64,000 nt of DNA from NCBI RefSeq assembly GCF_010093595.1, contig NW_022985445.1, positions 523,656-587,655 of the forward strand, in the 5' to 3' direction. The notes under the pieces are model-generated. The model was given only the letters and a program-made list of their open reading frames with translations, had not been told where the DNA came from and made no database searches. The position numbers and the translations under genes were made by a program. Source of the DNA: Mytilinidion resinicola. Taxonomy: Eukaryota; Ascomycota; Dothideomycetes; Mytilinidiales; Mytilinidiaceae. Numbering within the stretch: position 1 is the stretch's first letter; the number at the start of each line of letters is the position of its first letter. Below are positions 1 through 9,603 of the stretch, piece by piece.

Positions 1-2108
1 GCCCTGTCCATATCACCGAGTCGTCTTGCCCCTTGACCCTTACTGCGTCCTCGATAGCTACCGCCTCGTCCCCGACTTCGTGAGCTTCCACCATCCGAGC
101 CTCTTGACTTGGTAACGGAGAAGGGTATCCGAATCAGAGGGTGCTCGACGCTCTCGACCCCGGTCAACCCCAACCTCTCCTTTTCCACTGAATCTAGCCT
201 CCATGCTTGGAATAGACCCATCAACTTCTCAACCTCCACATGCCCCTTCTCCTCTTCCCCCAAGTCAACGTCCCTCAGCTCTCTCACCCACGCTTTGACA
301 TATTCTCCCTGCGCGTCATAATCCAGCGCCTGCTTCACGGGATTAAACACCCTCCCTTGCCTCGGATCATTCCCCACGCCCGCAACATACTGCCAATTCC
401 CCCAGTTATTCGCCATGTCATAGTCAATCAGCATACTCTCATACCACTCGGCCCCCAACCTCCAATCGATCCCCAAATGGCTCGCCAGAAAGCTCGCCAC
501 ATTCTGCCGCGCGCGATTCGACGTATACCCGGTCAAAAACAGCTCGCGCTGCGACGCATCAATCAGCCCGATGCCCGTCGTCCCGCTCAGAAACCGCAGC
601 AGCGCCTCGCGCGTCTTCGCCGGGTCGTCCCCCAGCCCGCTGCTGCGGTCGACGTACTTCCACCGCTTCGGCGGCTGCGGCGAGTTGTTGTCGTCGGCGG
701 CGTTGCTGCTCTCCGCACCCTCAGCGCCGCGAAACCCATCGATGTCGAACAAGCTCCTCTTGAACTTGCGCGCGCACAGCCGCATGTAGTCGCGCCAGAG
801 CAGCTCGAAGCGGATGGCGGCGGTGCCCTCGTTCTCGCCGCGCCCGTAGCCCGCGACGCCGAAGCCGTCGGCGCCCGTCCCCGCCTCGAAGTCGACCATG
901 GCCCAGTGCACCTGGCGCGCCGTCAGGCAGCCGTAGGCCAGGTATGCCGACAGCTTGGTGCTGAAGTCTAGCCCGAGCATCCCGTTGCGCGTGCTCTTGT
1001 AGGCCGTCATGGCGCCGCTGGAGGCGAGGTGCGTGAGGCGTTGGTGCGCGGCGCGCTCGCCGCCGAGGAAGGGGTGCGCGCTCGTGGTTTGCGGGGGCCA
1101 TTGGGGTGGGGTGGGGAGGCCGAGGGTTGGGTCGGCTTCGAGAGGGGCGAGGAGCGCGGATTTGAGGGTGGTGAGGGTGGTGGGGATGGAGAAGGGGGGT
1201 TGCTGGGGGGGAAGAGTGTCGGGGAGGGGCGGGAGGCGGGTGGGTGTTGGGAGGACTGGGCGTGGGCGGGATGATAGGGGTTCTAGGGATTTGCGGTAGG
1301 TGGTGTAGACGTTGGGGAGGTCTGAGATATTGGTGAAGAGTTGGTCGCGGCTGTTCATTGGTTAGTGTTCATGAAAGGGTAGGAGAGAGATTGAAAGGGG
1401 CACAACTTACTCGTCCACATAGTACTTCTCATCTTTCCAGATCCGAAAGTCGATCCCCTCGTCTTCAGCAACACGCCTGACATCTCTCTCTTCTCTCGCC
1501 TCTTCAGTCCCTTCTTCTCCCGTCATCCAAATTCCCACTACCTTCCCATTAACCTCCCCTTGACGTTGTTGGGAGTACCACGAGACAATGTTGTCAACAA
1601 TATCTCCCATTAGGCCGACTCTCGTCACAACACTAGACTCACAGCCCAGCCTCTCAAGCTTCCCTTTCAAGTCCCACACGGATTCCGCAATGAACTTCGC
1701 TCGATGAGGCCCCGTGCGCCAGAATCCACCCACTTCGCTCCTCGCTTCCGGATACGGACTTTTCGCCTTTGAAGTTCCGGAGTCATCTTCGGAAATGAAG
1801 CCAGAGACTTCAATCTGGTTGGCTGGAAAGACATACAACGGCAGCAAATGCGTCACGCCCAGCTTTTCCGCAAGCGCAGGCCCGGATGCCTCATATGCTT
1901 TTTGATGTCGCGCACTAGTGGGCGGCTTTGGCGGCGAGGGTGAGTGGCAAATGGGCGGTGATGGTGGGTCTAATGAGGCGGTAGTCTTGTATGCTGATGA
2001 TCTTGAGATTCGGGAGAGGTCGTGGAATATTGGGTTATCGGCCAGTCGAAGGTCGTGCCGGAGGAGGTATATCAGGATACGTGGGGTAGGTGTTGGGGTG
2101 GCCGGCAT
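1..2108 (-). CDS. cry-DASH: Cryptochrome DASH (photolyase/cryptochrome), partial at window edge
   Basis: Blue-light FAD/antenna flavoprotein of the photolyase family; cry-DASH members repair CPD lesions, mainly in single-stranded DNA, and act as light receptors. Two exons: complement(1..1350, 1411..2108); the 60-nt intron has a GTAAGT donor, a CACTAAC branch site and AG acceptor, and joins ..KYYVD to RDQLF in frame. The N-terminus (LIYLLRHDLRLADNPIF) is the photolyase alpha/beta domain. Further on, LLPLYVFPANQIEVSGF and the FAD-binding half (TGYTSNRARQNVASFL, IDWRLGAEWYE, MANNWGNWQYVAG) are diagnostic of the DASH clade. The tail is Arg/Gly/Ser-rich (SRGRGGSYRGRSKG), as in other fungal cry-DASH proteins. 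No stop codon is reached, so the 3' end lies beyond position 1. The start at 2108 is the first Met before the conserved strand. Seen: motifs and splice sites; inferred: function. Confidence 0.92.
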
Positions 2109-4456
2109 GTCCCTGGTTACGACTGGGATGTTCGATGCTGATTGAACGTATAGGTGTGAGGGATGTCAGTTCAACACCATGGACTGACGGCTGGTTTAAC
2201 CCAGATAGCAAGCCGGAGATGCGAAGATGGTGCTGGCAGATTGTGCGTAATGACGGTTGAAGAAAGTGGCATGCAGTACGTAACAAAGAAAATGTCAAGG
2301 TTCTGTCGATGGCTCGAGGATAGACGATGTCACGACTGTAGGGACTTTCCCGAGGAAAGCTAAGCTGGCATCGAGACTAACGACTGTCTCGGGAATCTGG
2401 GAGGAAGAGAAAGGGAGAAGGTTGTGATGAGCAGGCCGCCGGCCTTAATAGAACCACGGCTCTGCTGCCAAGGGGTCCTCGTCTGTCACCCACGTCGTAT
2501 CGCCAATCTCAGGTGGAGAGTGCCATGGAGAGTGCCGCGACTCTCCACTCCCACCACGTTCCCCGGAATCAACTGCGTCAGACTCGTACTCTTTCCGTAC
2601 CAAGCACGCTAAGATGTCCACCATCGTGAACTCGCGTCCACCCGGTCCCCCAATCCCCAGGGTCAGTAGCGGCAGTCCACGATCTGACCCACCAGCTCGA
2701 TCCCAGAGCAGACGCCCCACGCGCCTGGATCGGTGCAACGCACATCGATGTTGATCTCAGGACCCGATATGGTCTAATCACGTCGCGTCAGTGCGAGAGA
2801 CGGGAGCAGGATCGCAGGCGCAGGTGCGTTAATCGCTCGCCAGCGCGTCGAACCACAGACACCAGACAGGGGTTTCGCGATCGGATTCATTTTGAGATTC
2901 AGATCGCGCGCCGTGGCGGGGGCTCATGCATGCGTAGTGTATTAAGCAGGGGGTCAGCAAAGCTGCAAAAACTGTCTACTGACTAGTTAGTATCGTGCGT
3001 TGGCTGGCGACTCGCGAACTCGGACTTCAGTGGCCATCTGCCACATCGGCTTGGCCGAGGAGCCCACCCGGCATGGCTAGCTGAGAGCTTGCGTTGCCGG
3101 CTTTTTTGGCCCTGAGTCTGAATTAGATCGGGAAGGGGGGGGAACGCGCCAATTTTAGGAAGCCGTCAGCCAGCCTGCTCGATGGTGGATTAGCTGAATC
3201 TCTCTGCTTTGCGCCTGATGCAGTGCGCCGACAGCGACGAAACCGCCGGCCTCACACCCGCAGAGCGCTTGCTGGCTGGGTGGACAGCACAAAGCTCGTT
3301 TGCATTGATGTCAATTATCTCCACGCCGCAGCACTGGTTTCTGTCCAATACTTAAGGAGTGCAGGCAAGTGGTAGAACAGGTAGATTCGTACGGAAGCTG
3401 GAATGGGCAATATTTTGAAGTGTGTTCAGGGCCCGGTTCGCCTCAGAAACTGTGGCCGGCCCGTCGTGCGGCTGGTGGAAATACGGGCCGCATGGATGAG
3501 GGTTCTAGAGTCCGATCTGGGTCTCGATCTCTGCGTGCTGCCAGGTGCCCGCCGATCGGAGACCAGAGATACGCGAGAACCCACGGACATGGGCTGGGGT
3601 CCAACCACAGTTGTACACCAGTGCTCTTCTTGCGCAATCATTTAGAATCGGCCTTTCTGGAAAATGCGGAGTGAGCGCTTGTGCTGTAGATTGGTGTTAG
3701 TCCTGCCCGCGTGCCGTCATGACGGCGGTGAGAAGGACGGCGGTGAGAAGGACGGCGGCGATGCTTGGCATTCTTCAAAGAGGTGGTGAGAGATGATCGT
3801 CTCCTCGAGCTGTGGCATGGAGCCGGAGTGTTAGATCCGAACACGGGACGCGCCCACGATTAGAGGTAGAGATCAATATCGACTGGTACCATCCGAGACA
3901 CCTCATCGAGGGGAAACGCTGATTGCAGGGACAGGGACGAGATGCACGCAAGACCTGTCTAATAGAACAGATCCCTCATCCCGGCCTGCAAACGCAGAGA
4001 GCCGGTGTCACATTCCGTGGGCACCTTTTGCGCCTCCCGTTTGAAGACTGCATTGTGCCATTGATCCTAAAGTTAATTTTGTTTTTTTGGTCCCATGGAA
4101 CTACAGGTCGTCCGGCTTTTGATTCATCCTCCAAGACGGAAAATCCCACAGCAGCCCCCCCACGATACCACTCACGATACCGCATTCGCATCCGCATGAC
4201 CAATTTCCGCCCGCAGAGTCACCGAGACGGGTACTTTGAACTGCACACCGGTGCTCAACTACAGCGGCGTGACGTCGACAGATTCAAGGGAGCATGCGCT
4301 AAGCTGCCGGACACCAGATCTTTGCCGACATTAAGGATAGTTTGTAAGGTGCATTAGACATGAAGCATAATAGCATCTTTTTGCAACCCCCAGGCATCCC
4401 TTAGGCCCGCACATGCGCCTCGTGGACGGCTCACAGCTGCATGGATTGCACAGCAA
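2109..4456. other. Intergenic, no gene supported
   Basis: 2.35 kb between the 5' end of cry-DASH and the 3' end of glutamate decarboxylase. Open frames here are short, overlap on both strands and have no recognisable domain. It holds the cry-DASH promoter and a small tandem repeat at 3721-3758. Confidence 0.6.
3721..3758. repeat. 15-bp tandem repeat, about 2.5 copies
   Basis: Unit GACGGCGGTGAGAAG at 3721-3735 and 3736-3750, with a partial third unit to 3758. Non-coding as far as can be seen. Confidence 0.8.
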
Positions 4457-6445
4457 TCAGCACACCGAGCGGTGGACTCCCGCGCTCATTGGCTGTTTCG
4501 CTTCATGGCGGTTACGCGATTCGAGCCCTCGACTGAGGTGTTGCTTTTCGAAGCTAGCAGAGGCAGGCTGCCATGCTGCCAGATCTACAACATCTGTCTG
4601 CATCAGCGTCTCTGTCACGTCGCAGATGTCTGAAATGAGCCTATCCAGCAGGTCCATCGACATGGACTCGCGCACCACCACTCGGAGAATCTCGGTTTTG
4701 TCTTCGTTCGGCGGCAGAGGGTAATCTGGAGCCCTGGGTCAGTGAAACGCCCTGCATTCCCGTCATGCATGGTTGAGCTTACTAGGTATAATGTACTGCT
4801 TAGCTCTGAGCAAGTTGCTTACTGACACTTGCTTGACGTGGGGGTAGTCCTTCTTGAAGTCCTCGGAGAAGCAGAAGGCCACGACGGGAATGCCTGAATT
4901 GTAATCTGCGCTGGTCTCTCCCTCGTTGTAGACTTCTTTCCCTTTTTCGAAGATATAATCTCCCTTCTTCCGATGGATATCGCTGACCTAGAAGAGGTGA
5001 GCTAAGCCGGGTAGGTACAATTCCGACGCACTCACACATTGATACCAGCCAGTTGCTTCAAGAGCACGGCTGAGGAGCCTAGCGTTGGCGAGAGCATTCT
5101 CCTGTATGCCAGTCAGTTAGATGCTTCATGCGCGTGCGTGAGAAATAGTACCATGATCTGCCGATATCCGGTGAACCCAAGATGTATCAAGTTGTAGTAC
5201 TGGGCAATGATCTGAGCTCCTGGCCGTGAGAAGTTCAATGTGTACGACTCCTCCGTTCCGCCAAGATAGTGGAGCTCGAAGACCAAATGCTTCGGGAGAT
5301 AAGACTCATCACGCTGGCAGTCATGCATTAGAAATGGCCCGGAGCGACACGGCAGAAGGTCTCACCCAGATGATCCAGCCAACGCCTGCATAAACAAGGC
5401 CGAACTTGTGACCGGATACGTTGATCGACTTGACGCGGGGCAGTTCGAAATTCCTGTCTCACAGCACCACGTTTCAGCCATACTGTACTACTGTTTCCAT
5501 TGGGCTCACATGAGATTGGGAAGCTTACCATTTCGGGCCACCGGCTTGGGCATATGTGAAGGGTGCAATGAACGCTCCAGATGCACCATCCACATGGATC
5601 GGGATATCTACACCAGTTTCTTTCTCGTAATCATCAAGAATCTTGGATATTTCTTCCACAGGCTCGTAGTGCCCGGTGTAGGTGCTGCCCAAGATGACGA
5701 ATACGCCAATGGTATTTTCATCGATGTTTTTCTTGACCAAGTCGGGGTCGAGGCGGTATCTGCTCTTTGCGCTCACGGGAAGTATACGGGCTTCCACTTC
5801 AAAGTATCTTGCGAACTTCTCGAGCGCGACTTGAGCATTTGCCCCCATCAAGATGTTCGGCTTGGTAGTGTCTTTCCCCTCTTTCTGCCTCTTCTCTTGC
5901 CAACGGCGCTTCATCGCGAGGCCTCCGAGATGAATCGCCTCACTCGAGCCAGTGGTCGCAGATCCAATAGCCTTCTCACCTTTCTGCACGCCCCATAGAT
6001 CTGCCAGAATGGACACACATCTTGCATGCATATTCATCATGGCCGGATACTCATCAGCGTCCGACAGGTTCTTGGAGAGGTTCTCAATCATAAGTCTCTC
6101 CCCTTCCTTTTCCATATATGTCCCAACGAAGCTAGCGAGATTTAGATTCGGCCTTCCATCGAGATCTAGCTCGTCTTTGAGCAATTGGTGCACAGCATCT
6201 GCTGGCGCGCCGTCGTGCGGTATACGGAATTTGGAGAGCTCTGTGCTGGCGGCATATCGGGTCGAGTAAGGAGTGGTGTGAGAGACGGCACGTTCCGCGT
6301 GATGACCGGAACGGTGAGCAGGGTGGTCGTGGAGCTTCTTGATGAGCTCGTCGGGGTCAACCTATTTACGACGTAAGCATGGTGTTTGAGCATGGTGTTT
6401 GAGGAATGCAGTGGGGACGCGTACATGTCGAGCTAGACCTGCCAT
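4457..6445 (-). CDS. GAD1: Glutamate decarboxylase
   Basis: PLP-dependent enzyme converting glutamate to GABA and CO2, the first step of the cytosolic GABA shunt; in fungi linked to redox and acid stress. Seven exons: complement(4457..4725, 4783..4987, 5036..5101, 5152..5313, 5366..5453, 5529..6361, 6425..6445). All phases agree and give 547 aa, usual for fungal GADs (about 510-560). Exon 1 encodes only MAGLARH, joined to [11 protein letters not shown]. Visible motifs: [20 protein letters not shown] (PLP phosphate site), [11 protein letters not shown] (PLP ring Asp) and [10 protein letters not shown], with the Schiff-base lysine at about residue 301. The start is fixed by the mini-exon: the next in-frame Met, at 6193, would remove about 60 conserved residues. 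The C-terminus is short and Gln/His-rich; no obvious calmodulin site as in plant GADs. Confidence 0.95.
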
Positions 6446-7667
6446 TGTTGCTGCTGTGGTGTGGAAGTAGGTCGGAAGGGCAATGAGTGGAGGGGATAAG
6501 TTCTCCAGGAGAGGCAGATGGTCTGTCGTTTATACAATGCGAAGTCTGACGTAGACAAGGAAGCAAGTCCAGAGTGCGTTGGATGGTTTTGTTACGAACC
6601 TTGACATCACACCACGATCAGCATGCGCCAGTGGTGAGTAAAGGCTTGTAAAGCTTGTTTTTGACCAGCCTTCTCTAACAACGGTCCAATTAGTCTTCAC
6701 GAATTGCATCTTGCCCACTGAGTGAGGCTGAGCTTCCCCGCAGCTTGATGCAAGCAGCTTTTACTTCTGCTACTGGCTAGAAAACTATCAGACATGGTGA
6801 AAGGGAAAGCGCAACCGCCCTTCCTCGAAACACATGATCTGGGTACGTAAAGTCTCCAGGGTTTCTGTGTTGTTAGTAATACTACGTAAGTATAACCATT
6901 GCGAAAGCTTTCAGATCATGGTGGAGAACAGGAGCTCCGGCTTGCCAGCTTGAGATGAGACGCGGGGCAAATGATCAGACCACGAAATGCCCCGTTCCTG
7001 GAAATGCACGGGCCGGGCAGTTTAGTCGAGCAACGAAGCGCTTGCGTACTCTATAAATCTTCTTGGGAGCATCTACCTTCTTGTCGGCCAGCGGATAGTG
7101 GTGTTCTATTCAGCTGTGTATGGTCAGCTTCGGCCAGTGCTCAGGCGACTCTACAAAGGCAAGGCGCACCAACATAAGTACGGAATGACTTTACTAGCAC
7201 GTGACTACTAAGTACTCGTCCTTATTTTGTCCACCATGTCGGAGTCGGCATGTCTCCAGGCCGATGTCAGGTCGGGGGCGTCCAGTGGAATGGCATCATT
7301 ATCCATGCCGCTGAGACCAGCGGGCCTAGCGGGTGGCGGGACGAGCGGCTTCACAGGGAGACGACAGGGACCGCGTCAGCTCTAGGTAGCCTGACAAGTC
7401 CTCTTGACAGCAGACCAGCTTGCCCTTCACGCTGTCGTCCTTTGTAGCTGTAGAATACCTTCCTCCTTTCTACTGTCTGAAGTTCTGGAAACCCTGCAAT
7501 TGCCCTCTCCGTCTAGTCTCGCTCCCGCATCACTTGCGGGTAACGATCCATATCGTCATCGATACCAATATTACGTCTTCTAGTCTCCCCACTTCAACAG
7601 TATATATACATCACCTTCTCGTAAGCCCATTTAGTCAAAGCTTCAGAACCTCAAGCAGTCTATCACC
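6446..7667. other. Intergenic, divergent promoters
   Basis: 1.2 kb between the divergent glutamate decarboxylase and fasciclin genes. No supported coding sequence. The right end carries a TATA-like element. Confidence 0.6.
7601..7608 (+). promoter_or_regulatory. TATA box candidate
   Basis: TATATATA lies 60 bp upstream of the fasciclin start codon, followed by a pyrimidine-rich leader. This is usual for a strongly expressed or regulated fungal gene. Not tested. Confidence 0.45.
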
Positions 7668-9142
7668 ATGAAGCTGCTCCACCTCCTCCCCCTCGCCACG
7701 CTTGGTGCTTCTCTCGTCATTGTCGACGAGAAAGTATTCCAAGAGATCGAGGTCGAGTCCCACCAGGTCAAAGACCCAGTCGCTAAGCTTGCACGCCCTT
7801 GCCACGACAAGCTCCTCGAGTGGAAGGGAGAAGCTGAAAGCATCATCAAGACTTCCAAGAACTACCTCGATGAAGCCCTGGCCAGAGTAATCGATGTTTC
7901 TGAAACCTCATACGACAAGATCTACTCTACCGGATACGATGTCCAGGCTTGGTTGGAAGGCTCGCCATTCGCCGAAGAATTCGACGACGATGAGAGTGAC
8001 CATCCCCATCATCCACCTCCCCACCACGGCCCTCCTCACCATCGCAAGCCTCACCACCCTCCACATCACCACAAGCCCAACTTGACCGTATACGAGCTCA
8101 TTGCGAAGAGCAAGTACACTACCAAGTTGGCCAAGATCATCAGTGAGGATGCAGAGTTGGTCCAGGTCCTCAATGGCACGAAGGCCAATTATACAATCTT
8201 CGCACCGACGGATAAAGCTTTCGAGAAGATCCCTCATCATGGAAAGGAGCCCTCAAAAGAGTTCATCAAGGATCTTCTGCTATACCATGTGTCCCCGGAG
8301 TTCTACCCGGCCGGCCGAGTCCTCCATTCGTACACTATTCCCACGCTTTACGAGCCTTCTACTCTCGGACATCCTCAACGCCTAGTCGTCAGCACTGGCC
8401 TCGGAGGCATCAAGATCAACTTCTATAGCAAGATTGTTGCCGTCAACATCGTAAGTCTCCACACTGGTTCAAGAAAGTTTCATGCTAACCTAATCAGTTT
8501 GGTACCAATGGAGTAATTCACGGCGTCGACAGCATTATCATTCCTCCTCCAAAGGTTGTTGACATCATTGGCTTCTTCCCTGGCGAATTCAGTACCCTCA
8601 CACTTGGCCTCACCAAGACCGGACTTCTCGAGGCCTTGAACGATACTAGCAAGCACACTGGTGGCATTTTCTTTGCCCCTGGCAACTTTGCATTCAAGAA
8701 GCTCGGCCCTAAGATCAACGCCTTCCTGTTCAGCAAATTCGGCACTCCTTACCTGAAGGCCCTGCTCGAATATCACGTCGTAGTCAACCAGACACTTTAT
8801 TCAGATGCCTTCTTCGACGCGACCGCAGACAGCGTTGAGGTAGAGTCACCTCGCTATGCCCACTACGACTTCCCGACTGGCTTGAAGGATAAGTCATTGG
8901 CCGTAGATGTCACACGTTTCGGACCATTCGTCACTATCAAGATCAACCGCTTCTCTAAGGTGGCAATTGCCAATGGAGTTGCTAAGGACGGTGTTATTCA
9001 CATCGTCAGCAACGTTCTCATCCCACCAAAGAAGACATCCGGCTCGGCCGAGCCCAGCTTCTGGAACGGAGAGGAATTGACGGTAGAGGAGTTCAAGGAC
9101 AGGCTGGAGCCCTTCGTAAAAGACGAGACCCCAGAGCTCTAG
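7668..9142 (+). CDS. Secreted fasciclin (FAS1) domain protein with His/Pro-rich linker
   Basis: Extracellular or cell-surface adhesion-type protein. Exons 7668..8450 and 8498..9142, separated by a 47-nt intron (GTAAGT...CTAACCTAATCAG), give 475 aa. The N-terminus (MKLLHLLPLATLGASLV) is a signal peptide. Residues ~20-105 form an acidic/helical region. Residues ~106-136 are an almost pure His/Pro tract. Then come two FAS1 domains: the first starts at TVYELIAKSKYTTKLAKII and carries NYTIFAPTDKAFEKIP and LLLYHVSPEF; the second carries GGIFFAPGNFAFKKLG and LLEYHVVVNQTLY and ends GVIHIVSNVLIPP. N-glycosylation sequons (NLT, NGT, NYT, NDT, NQT) are present. No GPI signal is apparent at the C-terminus (..VKDETPEL). 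The His tract could bind Zn, Cu or Ni, but that is inference. Confidence 0.9.
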
Positions 9143-9603
9143 AGCTCCATATCACTGTCAACCCGGAATACTAATGAGCTAACATGAAAATTTGGGCCAT
9201 TGTATAATTAGTATATAGCAAGCAGCAACAACAATAAGTAAAGTCGTTCGCTCACGAGATACAAATTGCATTGAAAGCGTGAGCTGGGTGCCTTGGCTTA
9301 GCTTCCATGTTTGCATATGATGTGAATGCGGTGACAGCATGAGGGACTGGTGCGTTTCACACCCAGTTGACACTGTTTGAAGAGCTTTAGCACATTTCCT
9401 AAATCCACAAGATATGTACAATTCATGACAATGCGATTTATACCAGTGTATTTTAGACATACGTGACACTGCTTGAAGTGTTTCACCTCACTTGCAAATA
9501 TCTCAGATGCATGCAGGGCACGTGACTCGTGTAACTAGCGCGAAATCCAAACTATCTCTTTCAAAAATCGTCAAAGCTCCACCACTCACTCCCATCACCA
9601 CCC
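9143..9603. other. Intergenic
   Basis: About 460 bp, AT-rich, holding the fasciclin 3' UTR and the POP1 promoter. Nothing else recognised. Confidence 0.55.

Noticed and set aside
240..1299. Plus-strand open frames opposite cry-DASH exon 2
   Set aside because: They are antisense shadows of a well-supported coding exon.
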